Origin: Byssochlamys sp. IMV 00236
Lineage: Eukaryota > Ascomycota > Eurotiomycetes > Eurotiales > Thermoascaceae
Direction of reading: 5' to 3'
DNA length: 64,000 nucleotides
NCBI GenBank assembly: GCA_001931875.2
Contig: MSJH02000795.1
Location: 123,478-187,477, forward strand
Part shown: positions 37,275 through 50,465 of the stretch, piece after piece
How positions within the stretch are numbered: position 1 is the first letter of the stretch
Layout: every line of letters starts with the position of its first letter
Made by a program: the position numbers and the translations under genes
The notes under the pieces: generated by a model
The model's database searches: none
What the model saw: only the letters and a program-made list of their open reading frames with translations
Told to the model about the DNA's origin: nothing

Positions 37275-37689
37275 TTATATTCTTATTTCTTTATTAATTT
37301 TCTTTATTAACTTAATCTTAAAAGAGTCTAGACTATTAAGTAAACCTTTAGACTTATAGTATAAACTATTTAAAGCCTTAATAAACTATAGCAGACTATA
37401 GCTTATTAAGGTAAATAATAAAGGACTATACCTTAAGATAACTATAATTTTCGGAAAGCTGCAGTTTTTATAAGAGAACTATAGAGAATTAAGATAGTCT
37501 ATAGATTATTACAGTTATAGATAATAAGACCTTACTATAATAATTTATATATAACTATAAGATTAAGCAGAATAGCTAATCTTTAACTTATAGATAATAG
37601 AGAGATCGGCCTTAATACTAGGAATCCTATAATATCTCTAAGTTACTAAGTATTAAATAAAGACTAGTAAAACCCCCTATAAAATAATA

Positions 37690-39032
37690 ATAATAGATAG
37701 TAATAATATAGAATATCTTTAATAATAGCAAGAATATAAGAATAGGCCTATATAGGGGTATTAGCGGATAATATAATAGCTAAAGCAATAGAACTATTTA
37801 GACGCTTATAAAAAGTTTAATAGGAATTAGCTTAAGGGGGAAATAATAGTACTTAATAGCTATATACCTAGTAGCTATATACTTAGCAGCTATATATTTA
37901 GCAGCTATATATCTAGCAGCTATATATTTAGCAGCTATATATTTAGCAGCTATATATTTAGTAGCTATATATTTAATAATTATATATTTAGCAGCTACTG
38001 CAGACTTAATAGTAATAGTTTAATTAAATAGCAGCGCTATAAACATAGATTTAATAACTCTAATAATAGCTAGAGACCTTAATCTAGTAAGAATAAGCAT
38101 AGAGCGCAGTATAATTAAATAATAGCAGTAGTTAGAATTTAAGAGTTTTTATAATATTAATTAGCAAAAAGCTTAAATTTTAATATCTAGAGGTATTTAA
38201 TAGGTTAGCAGAAGAACTTAGATATTAAATTATAAAATTTAATAAATAGCTTAATAATAAAATATTGTATAATACTAGGGAATAAGTATTTTACCTTTAC
38301 TTATATATAAAAGGCAGAATAAAGAAATATCTAATAACTTTAAAGATTAATAACTTAAAAAATCTAATATTCTAGAATTATATACTGTTATATTATTAGC
38401 TACTAGACTATTATAAATTAGCGAATATTAAAATTACTACTATATAGAAAATATTTAATCTTTAATAATATTTTAATTAACTGCTCTAGGATTTTATTAA
38501 TAAATTTAAAATTATTATAGTAGACCTAGATTAAAATAATATAGCGCTAAACAATATATTTAGCTATAAGCTAATACTATAAATTATCTATAAGATATAT
38601 TAAGGGTACTTTACTTATTCCTTAGCCTTATATATAAAATAGAAATAAGTAGCTTAATAAGTAGAGCTTTATATATAAGAAAGAAGATATTGCACAGAAT
38701 AATTACCTTAAAGATATTATAATTACTTTAGTTTAGGCAGATCCTTTAATATATAGAGCTAGTTACTAAATAAAGAAATAGTAATAGATAGTAAAGGGTA
38801 AGGATAAGATTATAAAAAACTATTTTAAACCTCTTATAGTAATAAAAGATATAATTTATTTAATAAGGAATAGAAGAGATAATATAATAAGGGCCTTTGC
38901 TTAAGATATAGAGAGAAAGGCTATTAAGAGAAGTAATACTTAAAGGCTTTTTAATTAGCAGAAGCCGCAGATATAAAAAACTAAAGAAAGAACTAATTCT
39001 AAGGGCCTATTCTCCTTAAAATAAGCCTAAAC
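37690..39032 (+). pseudogene. Element C gag remnant
   Basis: The region downstream of the 5' LTR and before the B insertion should hold gag. A 15-bp (5-codon) tandem repeat lies at its start (37855-38004), followed by a frame of charged and hydrophobic codons interrupted only by TAA and TAG. The gag family is not recognisable at this level of decay. The call rests on position between LTR and pol in the same orientation. Confidence 0.5.
37855..38004 (+). repeat. 15-bp minisatellite inside element C gag
   Basis: Nine direct copies of a 15-base unit (consensus agcagctatatattt) run from 37855 to 37989, with a partial tenth to about 38004. The unit is a multiple of three, so in a coding frame it would give a repeated five-residue motif. 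Variation between copies is mostly C/T or G/A, consistent with RIP on an originally more regular array. It is a direct repeat without spacers, so it is not a CRISPR array. Confidence 0.85.
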
Positions 39033-39037
39033 AGAAT

Positions 39038-39205
39038 TAACACAGTATAGGGGATAAAGAAGTTGTCCTTCTATTAGCTATATAAGGAAGTAACTATATA
39101 GCTAATTATTGCCTGAGGCTTTTACATAAAGCTCGCACCTTTATACCCCACTAAGGTAGCAGGCAGGCAATGCTAAGGTAGCATTATACGCCTATATCTA
39201 TATCA
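39038..39205 (-). repeat. Element B 3' LTR (left, RIP-mutated copy)
   Basis: Compared with the right copy, changes here include TG to TA and CG to CA/TA at many sites (for example taacacagtatagggg against tgacacggtgtggggg). So this LTR was mutated while its partner largely escaped. Confidence 0.93.
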
Positions 39206-39269
39206 GTATACCCCCTTCGAGAAAAATATTATTATCCTTAATAATAGAGTACAGAAATACATATGCAGA

Positions 39270-42200
39270 TACAATATAAGACATAGTTAGATATTTCTAT
39301 AGTTCGTCTCCTTCTGCGCCTGGTTCGCGGCAACTAGCATTGTTTATAGGGTTGCCCGCGCTTCTGTAGTTCAGCTAATAGTCTGAGATACTAATTATAT
39401 TCTTAGACAAATTTTTAAGCATTAGCTAGGTCCTTAAGACAATACTATATATTGTAATAAGCACTATATCTCTTCCAGCAGACTAGATACTCAATAATAG
39501 TCTTGCCTTGGACTTACCGGACGCGACGGTTAAATAGTGTCTTAATCTTATAATAACTAATACTAGTGTCCTCTGCGTTAATACGCAGCGGCGGAATATT
39601 ATTAGATAGTATAGGATGTTTAAAAAGATTATCTATATAATATAGCTCTAGATAAGCAATAGAGAAGATATTATAGCATTTCTAATAAGCTAGGATATTT
39701 AGCTAATATATAAGACATCTAATCCTCTACTTAACTATAAGTAGTCCTGTATATTGTGCTAATAACTTCCTTCTAAGGATAGCTATATTAGGGATATTAT
39801 ATCCACAGTGCAACCTTAGCAAAACCTTATTACCAGGGGCGAAATAAATTAGCTAGTAATTCTTATTATAGGCGCGCTTAGCATCTATAGTAGCTAAGCA
39901 GAATACTTTGCGTACATTAAGTTGTGAGATAAAGTCTTAAATTTCCCTGTTATAGAGGTTCGTGGCGTTACCTAGTTAAGTACTATACATTAAGTTATGC
40001 GGGGATCTTGTTATAGTAGACAATAGGCTAGAATTCAATGCTAGTTGCATTAACGGCAGCACTTTAGGCTAAGCTGTAATATCTTCTAAAGCAGCTAGGT
40101 AGTATTACAGGGCAATCTTAGCTATCTGATTAGTTTACTTTAACTGGCTATTAGTCTATAGGTAATATACTATTAAATAGAGCAACTTAGTATTAAGACG
40201 CTTAAATAGGCCTTTCTATAATTCCGATAGAAACTTTAAATTATAATCTAATAGAATTACTAATAGAATGCCTTAATTACTAATCTGGAGTTGTTTAAGT
40301 AATACTGACGCCTAGTCTTTAGCTGTCCATATGTCTCGCCCTAGTATAAACATAACTCGCTTCATGAATTTGCAAGTAATAGTTAAGATTTAGTTATACA
40401 GCCCCGTGTCTGGCAATCCCACAATAAAGTCTATAATAATCGTATAAAAAGGAATATCCGGCATAAAGATAGGCTAATAGCTGCCGTAAGGTGCATAACA
40501 ATACATCTAGTTTATCTGGCACAAATAGCAATGCTTAATATATGCTTTAACTTACTTTGTAAGTCTATAGATTGCAAAATCACGAATATTAGTAACTGTC
40601 TGGTAATACCCAGGGTGTCCCACACTATTATAAGCCATTTCAAGAATATCCTTAAGGACTAACTGTAATATGCAGAGACGTTGCGTGTCATTAGCATCGA
40701 CCATATAAAGGAGTTTGTCGCGAATTGTAAAAGGGAGATGCGCAGAGTTCATATTGTCCTATAGCATAGCAAGGACCTTAGACCAGTAAGGATCGGTCTT
40801 GTAGCTATCCTCTAATTAGGTCTTAAACTTCTCCGATAACTCGACAAGAGTTATATTATATTGTGGCTCATCCTCAACATTACCAGTATACGCAGTCCTG
40901 AGAAATACAGTGGCCAAATAGCATCCAATATCTTCCAACATGGGGGCATTTAGCTCGACAGAGGGTGATTTGAGACATAACAGCGCGTCTGCAACAATGT
41001 TATTGCGTCCTGGCTTATATATAAGCATGAGGTTGAATCTCTGTATGTATTGCGATGCTAAGACAAGGTATAGGTTGGTCTGATCCGCAGACGTCGATCG
41101 GAGAAATATCTGTTTAGCAATTACAATCATAGCGCTATAGTCCATAAAAACAATCGGCGGCTTCTGATAGGTTTCAATAATATAGCGTGTCTTGCATAGT
41201 ACCTATACCAAACACGCTACCTCCATTTCTGTCGGCCAATATCTCTTTTCAGCCGCATTAAGCTGCCTTAAGAGGAATATAATTGGCTGAACTTTCAATC
41301 AGTTAGATATAGCTTTAGGAGGTTTACAAACCGCGGAGAGATAACAACTATCTGGTTGAGCCTCAGTATCGCCACAAAGGTGGTACAACATAACACCGAA
41401 GCCGGAGACGCTAGCGTCAATATCAAAGTAGAGCTGGCGCTTCGGGTCGCAGTGCACAAGAAAGGATAGATTGCTAAAGTGCTTTCGAATAGCATTATAA
41501 GCATCTATCTCAGCTTGCGAGGGTATAGCCAGGATCGCATTCTTTGCGAAACTCTGCCGTGCTTTGCCTTTTGTAGGGGCTCCACTAAGGAGCGCTGTCT
41601 TCCGATCCTGAAGCGGCTGTACAATCCTGGCATACTGAGGGATATACTGCCTGAACCATCCCGTCAAGCCAAGGTACGACTCCAAGGCTTGAGCTGTATG
41701 AAGAAATAGAATATCGACTACAGCCTTTACCTTTTCGCTGACGGTACTCATTCCCAATAAGTTAACATGGCGACCCAGTAGCTGCACAGAGGGAAATCCT
41801 ATGAAGGACTTCTCGGGGTTGAGCCCGATGTTCAGTTCCTGCATTTTCCCAAAGACTTTATGGAGATGTGCGCAGTGATCATCGATTGTATTAGAGGCGA
41901 CCACAGCGTTGTCAATGTATATCCTTGCGAATTCGTAGAAAGCACGCAGGTGGTGATCCATCTGGCGCTGGACGTACGCCGGCGTATTGCAAAAGCCCAT
42001 GACGGCAACGTTGAAAATCTCCTGTCCTCTATGGGATATGACTGAAAGGCGGTTCCTGTAGTCGCGTCGGATACGCCATTGATACCAGAAGGAGACTGCG
42101 TCGAACACTGAAATGAAGCGTTTTCCTGCCATAAGTGCGATAATCTCCTTTTGTAGTGGAAGGGGGTAAGCATCGGGTTCGACAATGTGGTTCAGCCCAC

Positions 42201-45200
42201 AGATATCCATAACTACCCTGCCTTTGCGGATTGTTGTTCTATTATGCTCGATGTTGCGCCAGATAACGAATACAGGATATCCGCTTAGCGTGTGATTAGT
42301 GGCGTATTCTATCCTGCCCTGGCGATGTAGCTTATCAAAGGTTTGATCGACAATTTCGCGGTCCTTAGGGCCGAGAGGGTAAATCTTAGCGTGCTTGAGG
42401 ATACTTGATTCCCAACCTTCCTTTAGTGGGATCGTCATCCACTGATCTGGGGGAATGTTGGTGAATCCATGGTCTGACTAGATATTGTAAGCTCTAACTA
42501 CCTTCTTGAGCTTGTCAGCGACATCTGGGGGCCCATAAATGGTAATACCAATGTTGAGTTTCCTTTCAAGGCTCGGATCGTTGCTTTAAGTGGCTAGTCC
42601 CTTGGCTTCACCAGGGGATGATGGCGCTGACTGCGCTAGCGGTGCTGCGATCGGGTCGATATAGAACGCGTTGGTCTCCTCGTACTCACTGACTAGACCT
42701 AAGCGCGTCTTCCATGGAATGGCCCATTCCTTGTTCGTGGTGTTGATCGCCTGAACAAAGGTGAAGTTGGCATCTACTAGATGGGCGTACAGACTTACTC
42801 CTTGGTAGTCGGGCTCAAAGAGATGATCACGATCTTCTGCGAGATGTCCTTTGAAGCGTATCGGGATGCGCATAGAACTGTTTGGTGGCACCACTATTCT
42901 GTGCATAGAATAGACTGGCCGCGGCGAACTGTGGTTCGGCTTCGCGGTGATCGTTAGAGGGATGCGGATGTCCTTGACAGCGGCGTAGGCTGGAGTGGTA
43001 AGGTGTGTCGACATGCCATAGCGACTCATCATGTCGACTCCAAGCAGAAGGTTTGCTTTGAGATGATCGACTAAGTGGGCTTCGATTTCGAGCCGAAGCA
43101 TTACTGGCTCGGAATGATGGGTAGCTGGATAATCTAACGTGAGTTGGACGTAGGCTGATGAGTTGTGTACTGCAGGTCCTATCCCGTTGATCTTTATTTT
43201 GGATGTGTGATAGATTTTCGCTTGCGGTGCAACTCGCTCAAGGAATGTTTTATCGATCATCGTCATAGAGCAACCTGAATCCAAGCAGGTTGGCTCCGCC
43301 TCGGTGCTGCCAGCGATATGTGCTTTCGCCATGGCGTAATGCCATCCGCGAAAGGCGTGTCCTGGAGGAGCTTGCTCGACTAGGGACTCAGCAACAACGA
43401 GTCGTGGTGTGGCCGTGGCTGTCCGCGTAGTGACAGGTGACGCAACGTTGGATGACGCGACATTGGATGACGCGACGTCAGAGGCTTCAACAACAAGGGA
43501 ACGCGGCGTTGATTTTCGATGATAATCGGTATCGCGTAGATGATCATGGAGCTTATTATTCGACTGGAAGACTGCCTGGCACAGCCGGCATTCGAATAGA
43601 GGAGCAATCCGCGGTGCGGCGTGGTTGACGTGAGCGTCGTAGTCGTCTTCGACGTAGTCCATGTGTTGAGGATCATTGTATCCACCTTGGTAACCGTCTT
43701 GGTGGTAGTAGCCGTCATATTCTTCAGAAAAGTCGATCAGATCTGGGGTCTGATCAAGAGGTGCCGTGTCGTATACTTCCAAGCCAGGTGTGTCGTAACC
43801 TTGCTGACCGTAGTTCCCGTCCGCAGTATTCGTGGCTTGACCTATCCCAGCGCCTGCATAGGCTGCAGCCCGCGGCTGTGCTGGAAAAGGAGGACCTCGA
43901 TTGTTGTTTCCATACTGTTGGGAGTAGTTCCTGTTTGGGGCCTGATGCTGATTCTGGTTATTGTATTGTGGGAACTGGCACGGCTGTGCCGGGGGTTGGC
44001 CTGCGTTCTGCGTCTGACGTTGTTGTGTTTGTGCATTAGACTGGTTCGGTTGGTAGGGCGTTGCAGAGTTGTTATGGTTATAGCCTTGACTTCTAGTCTT
44101 TCTATCTCTAGTCTGGTTGTTGGTATTAGCGTTATATTGGTTCTGCCTTGGTGCGACCGGAAAGGGAGGACGATAAGAAAAGGGAGTTCTTTGGTTACCA
44201 TAATTGTACTGTTGGCGACGGTGTCTGTTCTTATCTGCCTGTTCTTGCTAGACAGTATATGCTTCCTCAACATGTTTAATAAAGTCAGAGAGCGTGGTGT
44301 CGGGTCGTGGCGCCCGTATGTCTCGTTTCAAAGATGGTGAAAATTTATTCCACGCAACTAAGAGCTGACTGTATATCTCGATAGTGCCTGCAGCATGTGA
44401 CAGTTGCAATACTTGTTGGACAAACCCCTGGGGCGTCCGACCTGCAGCGACATCCTGCATAGTGTAGCGTAGAGATTCTAATTGTCTCATTGCTGCAGCG
44501 GCATTAAGCTTAAAGCGCTTTACCATCATGGGGATCTATCCCTCCTCAATCGGGTGGTTCTGTAGGAAGTCATGATCGCTGTCGGACAACTCCGCTGTAT
44601 ACCATTGTAGTGCGAGGCCTTGTAAAGATCCTTGGATATGGCCTCGGACCAGGGCTTCTCCTTTTGTCGCAGCCAAGTCACGAATGTGGTTGGCAAAAAT
44701 GTATACGTCCCTGTAATGCGTATGACTACCGACTGTAACTATCGGGCCTGTGCCGATGCAGTCTGCGTCGCTGAGGTCAGGGTGAAAGTATCCTAGCTCC
44801 ACCTGCTTCCATGGCGTACTGTTGATCGTGGCGCTTGTTGGCGTCCCCGGGGCGAATCCAGCATTCAGGTTCGCTAAAGGATCGTGGCGAAGAGTTTGGT
44901 TTTGAACTGGTTGCTGTCGTTGATCTTGCTGTTGTTGATGCTGTTGCTGTTGGTGTTGGTGTTGCTGCTGTTGGTGGCTGGGTTGGCCGTTATTCTGAGC
45001 CACATTGTTCCGACTCGTGAGGTATTCCATCATTTGGCGATTTTGGTCTGATATAGCCCTCGTATTTTCCACCATTTGCCGATTGGATTCCATCATCTGC
45101 TGAAACATCTCCATTAACATAGCGTTGGAGTCGGTGGCCGGCGGTGCCGGGGGTGCGGCCGGGTTGGTAGTGTTAGTGTTCGCCATATTGTCAACGTTCG

Positions 45201-45897
45201 CTGCTGGTTGCGTCGAGGCTTCACCCAAACGCGGTGGTAGGTCCAGGAAATGACGCGGTAGGTCGAATGACGAGACCCTTCTATGCCTGGTTCTCTGGCT
45301 TTGGAAGATGGAATTCCGGAAATTTCCAATAACCAGATTAGGCGAGGATGGACGAGGAGGTAGGACAACTGGAATATGTGACCCAGGTTGCTCCTGCTGC
45401 TCCTGCTGGGGTTCGTCTTGTGACAGAGCCACGGAGGTGCCACGCGAACGCGTAGAACGTGGTCTACCCAGCGGCTGCGTAGGTTCTGTTGTGAAATCGG
45501 CTAGGTCTGCCGTATCAGTCTGCTATTTTTGGAACGCAGGGTGCTCTATCAACACTGAGGCAAACTTAAGAAAGTCTTTGACGGCACTGTGGAGTGTGGA
45601 TTGATCTATTGCCCACAACGCAGGAAACACAAATCGTCCTGCTCGAGGAGGAGATGCTTGTGGCTTGATCTGAAACACTTCAGTATAGGCTGATGAAGTA
45701 TATTTTGAAGAGTTGTATCCCGGGTAGTGGGATGAGATGAAATCGACAAGATCGATGGTTTCACGGTCAAACTGATCCCTGAACTGGGAAGTCACTGTTT
45801 GAAACGCTGCCAGACCATATGCAAGCTCTAGTGTCCCTCTGGATAGTGTAGGGAGACGTTGGCTCTGATCTGTCTCCTCTGAAGGCTGGCTTGTCAT
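39270..45897 (-). pseudogene. Element B single-frame gag-pol polyprotein, broken by nonsense changes
   Basis: One minus-strand frame starts at the ATG at 45897 and runs to about 39270. Order: gag N-terminus (45897-45526); capsid-like region with the LQGLALQWYTAELSDSD block (about 44560-45000); Gln/Asn-rich linker (43800-44240); Cys2-His2 finger (43519-43590); retropepsin with LDSGCS (about 43270-43285); reverse transcriptase (41400-42440); RNase H (40816-41250); integrase with HCYLCQ and DFIVGLPDT (about 39900-40750); chromodomain (about 39380-39530). Stops at 45523, 44533, 44245, 42583, about 42476 and 41176 are TAG or TAA, and 41296 is TGA; all fit C-to-T or G-to-A changes. The polymerase loop reads YIDN (41908-41919), one catalytic Asp lost. 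Stops become dense only after about 40810. It is inactive as it stands. Confidence 0.9.
43519..43590 (-). other. Cys2-His2 finger inside element B polyprotein
   Basis: The segment CRLCQAVFQSNNKLHDHLRD followed by TDYH has C-x2-C-x12-H-x5-H spacing with the conserved Phe and Leu of a classical zinc finger. It lies between the Gln/Asn-rich gag linker and the protease. No retroviral CCHC knuckle is evident in the same polyprotein, so this finger may replace it in nucleic-acid binding (inference). Confidence 0.75.
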
Positions 45898-46372
45898 GGA
45901 GGCTCAACCTTGGCTTCTCTAGGCGAGACACCTGGTAGGAGAGACTGAAGCCAGATTATGATAACACTGGAGATAAAAATGATGAAACTGATGATACAGC
46001 ACGGGATTCTGATGAAAAAGGTAGGGCTTTGGATGCAAGTGTTCCTGGCTGACCCGTGGTATCCCCAGGCGTAGGACGCACGAAGAGATGGCTCAACACA
46101 AATATTTCAACGAGAGACACCAAATTAGGGCTGACGGAGACAGAACTGGATGATATTGAGATGAATCTTGATGAAAAGGACAGGTAGCTTGAAGACTTCT
46201 GATGACAACAGACGACTTCGTACACGACGGGGAAGAGACTGCGGATAACCCGCTGGCGTCAGGAGCTAGCTCGAGACAACGATGATTAAATGGTACAGCA
46301 GATCACTGTGATGGTTTTCAGGATGCTCCTGACGATGGTTAGGCCCTGGATGACCTCGACATGCTACCAAAT

Positions 46373-46540
46373 TGACACGGTGTGGGGGATGAAGAAGTTG
46401 TCCTTCTATTAGCTACGTAAGGAAGTGACTATATAGCTAATCATTGCCTGAGGCTTCCACACGAAGCTCGCACCTTCATGCCCCACTAAGGTGGCAGGCA
46501 GGCGATGCCAAGGTAGCATTGTACGCCCGTGTCTATGTCA
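46373..46540 (-). repeat. Element B 5' LTR (right, little mutated)
   Basis: This 168 bp copy retains CpG and TpG steps. It starts TGACATAG and ends CGTGTCA on the minus strand, followed by a candidate primer-binding site TTGGTAGCATG. Confidence 0.93.
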
Positions 46541-46545
46541 AGAAT

Positions 46546-49500
46546 ACTATTATAATATTAGTAAATAATATAAGTATTATATAAATTTAGGCATTATTAT
46601 CTTATATACCTGTATTTAAAAGGATTAAAATATTTATTTTAATCGCAGTACTATTAGCTAAGAAGAATATTATATTATTAATAGCATTAATTAATAGTAA
46701 TACAGATATAAACTATATTAATACAGTAATAATAGAATAGATTAAAAGGATTCGCCTAATATTAAGACTAGTCTTACTATTAAAAATATAGAATATTAAT
46801 AATATAAAGCTGGCCAAACTAATAAAGTATTACTTTAAACTATATTATATAGTATTAGGTAAAAAAATAGAATTTTATATATTTAAAGCATTACTAATAG
46901 TATTTAATATAATTCTTAGCCTATTATAATTAATATTAGAGAATCTATTAATTAATTAAGATAGAGAAATTATCTTAAAATAACTAGTTAAGCAATAAAA
47001 GCTTCTAGAAGTAAAATATATAATAAAAATAAAAAAGGATATAAAAAATAATATTAAAAAAGATTTTACTTCTATATTATATTTAAGCTTACTAATAGTA
47101 ATAATAAACTTAAAGGATAAAGAAGACCTAGTTATTATTAAAATACTATAGTAATATATAGATTTAGCCTAAGTATTTAGCAAGGAGAAAGCTAAGTGCC
47201 TGCCTCTATAGAGACCAGGTATTAATTATAAGATTAATCTTATTAAAAAGGCAGTACTACTATATAGACTATACTATTACTTATTAAAGTAAAAATTAAA
47301 GCTATTTAATAAGTTTCTAGATAAGAGATTAAAATATAGATATATTTAACCCTCTAATGTACTATGCATATTACTATTATTATTTATGCCTAAAGCACTT
47401 AGAGTTCTATAATTTTATATAGACTTTAGAGTTATTAATAAGAGAATACTTAAGAATAAATACTTAATTCTAATAATAAATAATCTATTTTTAAGACTAT
47501 AAAATATAGTTATTTTTACTTATTTAGACCTCTGCTTAGTATATTATTTAATCTATATAGCAGAGGGATATAAGTAAAAAATAGCTTTTTATATAAAATA
47601 TAGCCTATTTAAGTAGTAAATAATACTATTTAGTCTCTATAATACCCTAGCAATATTCTAGGTATTTATAGACTTAATACTTAAATAGTATATCGATAAA
47701 TATTATATAGTATATCTAGATAATATACTTATCTTTAGCTATAATAAGAAGCTTTATACCTAGTATATAAAAGCAGTTCTTTAGAGCTTATTAGATAATA
47801 ACCTGTTTTATAAATTAGAGAAATATTTATTCTTTATTAATAGAGTTATATTCTTAAGGTTTATAATTATATCTTAAGAGGTAGTAATAAATAAATAGTA
47901 AATAGAGACTATTACTGCCTAGCCTATATTAATATTAATAATAAGCTTAATCTAATTCTTTAATTTCTATAATTTTTATTATTAGTTTATTAAATATTAT
48001 AGTTATATTACTTTTCTATTAACTTAATTTATAAAACGCAATATACTATTAATATAGAGAGAAGAAGCCTAGATAAGCTTTTAAATATTTAAGAAATGCT
48101 TTATAAAGGCACTACTATTAAAGTATTTTAACTTAAATAAATAGCATTTATTAAAGATTAATATAAGCAGGTTTATTAAATTAATAATACTAAGCTAGGT
48201 ATTTAAAGATAAAGTATAATACTCTATTATATTCTATAATATAAAATTTATAGATATAGAGTTATAATAGCTAATATATAAGTAAGAATTATTTACTATT
48301 ATTAATACTTTTAAAGTTTAGAGATATTTCTTAATTAAAATAGCTAAATTAATTAAAGTAATTACAGACTATAATAATTTAAAATATTTCTTAATAATAT
48401 AGATTTTATCCCAGAAATAAGTAAGATAAGCAGAATATCTCTTATAGTTTTATTTCTATATTAAGCATAGACTTAAGAAGTATAACCCTACTAATAGCCT
48501 ATTATATTATAATAACTATAAATTACAATAGAAGCTAGAGAATATATTAATATAATTCCTTTAGGTTAGTATAATACAGTGCGTAGAGAAATACTAATAC
48601 TCTAGGATATTATTATAAGATTTATCTTTAGGCTAAGATTAAGATCTGTCTTTAGATTAAGATTAAGGACGGGATATCTCTCTATAAAATAGGATAAAGC
48701 ATAGTTATATTAAAGAGATAAAGATAATAGTATAAACTTAGCCGGAAGTCTATTAAGATAAGAATAATAATATTTTCTATTATAACTATACTAAGATATA
48801 TATTTCTATAAAAGAACTATAGCTAATTATTTTTTATAAATTCTATAATTTAAGAGTAAGTAACTATTAGGGTAAAGATTTTATAATTAAGAGAATTAGA
48901 AGATAAGTATTTTAGCCTAGACTAGTATTAATAGTAGCAGATTATATCTAGAATTACTTAGTATACTAAAGAGTAAAGATAGTATAGATATATTATAGTA
49001 TTTTAATAGTATTACTAATACTTAATAGACTATAGGATTATATTATAGTAGACTTTATTTTAGAACTTCCTGAAAGTATAAATAGTTTAAAGTTAAGTTA
49101 TTTAATAATTTTAATATTTATCGACTAGTTTAATAAAATAGGCTATTTTATAGTATATATTGTAGAAACTAATATAAGAACCTTTACTTAACTTTATATT
49201 AAGAATATATTCTGCCTATATAGTATACAGAAATCTATTATTTTAGATAGAGAGTCTTTATTTATATTAAGCTTCTAGATAATATTAGCTAAGGCCCTTA
49301 ATATTAACTACTAATTATTAACAATATTTTATCCTTAGACTAATAGTATAATAAAATAGTTAAATTAAATATTAAAATAATATCTAAGGATATTTATAAA
49401 TTAGCAATAGAATAATTAGGCTTAGCTATTAATAATTATAGAGTATACTTATAATAACTCCTATTAGGCAATAATAAGAGTATCTCTATTCTTTACCTAC

Positions 49501-50130
49501 TATAATAAATACTTAAAACTACTAAGCTTAATTAAGATTTCTGTTAATAATAATACTAATATAATATAATTTATATAAGACTTTTAGAAATTATATAGAG
49601 AGCTAGTTAAATACCTTTTATTATTTTAAGACTAAATACTAGAGAAGTTCTTAAATAAACTAATAGAGTTTATAATTAGCAATAAAATCTTTCTTAATAT
49701 TAGATATCTATATATAGATAGACTTAGCAAGAAACTAAATAATAAGTATTAAGATCTATTTAAAGTCTTAGCTAAAGTTAGCCCCTAAACTTACTGCCTA
49801 AAACTACCTCCTTTATACTAAATATATTTAATATTCTATATATTCTTACTATCCTTATAAAAATAAAATAAATTATATATAAAACTAGAGCTAAAATTAC
49901 TAGTTTAAGTCTTAAATAATATAGAGTAATATAAGGAGTAAGAAGTTAATAAAATACTTAATACTAAGAGCCGCGACAGAATATTAAAATATCTTATTAA
50001 GTAGTATAATTATAGATACTATAAGAATATATAAGAGCTAACTAAATATATTAAGAATATACTTAAAATAGTAAGATAATATTAAGTATTAATAAGAAAG
50101 TTAGCCTATATACTAAAAGCAGTATAATAT
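46546..50130 (+). pseudogene. Element C pol remnant
   Basis: On the plus strand this gives a chromovirus pol in order. Reverse transcriptase at about 47330-47900 includes RFYVDFRVINKRILKNKYPI, FGLYNAPATF (reading a stop as in the frame) and the loop YLDN near 47715. RNase H lies at about 48080-48420. Integrase at about 48750-49650 includes VDFILELPESINS and DRESLF, two of the expected acidic positions. A chromodomain pattern (DRILKYLIKQYNY, with a stop read as Q) lies at about 49960-50090. Stops are TAA or TAG. Protease should lie in the first few hundred bases after the B insertion but is not clear. Confidence 0.82.
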
Positions 50131-50465
50131 TTTTATTCTAAATATCTCTGATTCTCTTTATACTAAGTCTAATGCTTAATAGTTAAAAAGAGGCTAAGTA
50201 ATAGAACTTATTATTTAGGGCTAAAGCTAAGCGGAGAAATCTGCTGTTTAAAGCTTTTATATATATAGACTATACTTTAATAAGCTAAGCAGTTAATCTG
50301 CTGTTTAGAGCGATAGATTATTAAGTTAAGACTATATATATTATATATAGTAATATAATCGAGCTATAAATAAGCTAAATAGGCTATTTTATTCTATTTC
50401 CTCGAGTTAGTAAATAAGCTAAGCTAGCTATTTAGATCCTAAGATAAAAGTAAGGTATAAGTAGC
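50131..50465. other. Element C DNA after pol, with short repeated words
   Basis: After the chromodomain the sequence carries three related words: aagctaagcggagaaatctgctgtt (about 50226), aagctaagcagttaatctgctgttt (about 50283) and, beyond A3, aagctataagatagctgtttagagc (about 57992). No coding frame is apparent. The spaced repeats could be structural or decayed tandem units. Confidence 0.4.

Larger units (their letters stand above)
39038..46540 (-). mobile_element. Element B: Ty3/Gypsy chromovirus, least decayed in the block
   Basis: Two 168 bp LTRs (39038-39205 and 46373-46540) are flanked by the perfect duplication agaat (39033-39037 and 46541-46545). The sense strand is minus: the right LTR is the 5' one. 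It runs TGACATAG...CGTGTCA with intact TG...CA ends, and is followed by a TGGTAGC-containing candidate primer-binding site. The left LTR is next to a purine tract (cgaaggggg). One reading frame covers gag, a Cys2-His2 finger, protease, reverse transcriptase, RNase H, integrase and chromodomain. The right two thirds keep ordinary base composition, while the left third and left LTR show RIP changes. It is inserted in element C. Confidence 0.94.

Noticed and set aside
37855..38004. CRISPR-like array
   Set aside because: The repeats are direct, 15 bp and contiguous without spacers, inside a eukaryotic retrotransposon; it is a minisatellite.
39045..39205. Shorter 160 bp LTR for element B starting at tataggggat
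   Set aside because: Alignment with the right copy extends eight bases further left (taacacag against tgacacgg), and only the 168 bp version gives a matching agaat target duplication on both sides.
43621..44340. 239-codon plus-strand open frame
   Set aside because: It is exactly opposite to the gag linker and finger region of element B, is rich in Val/Leu/Arg with no domain, and is open because the opposite strand is Gln/Asn-rich coding sequence.
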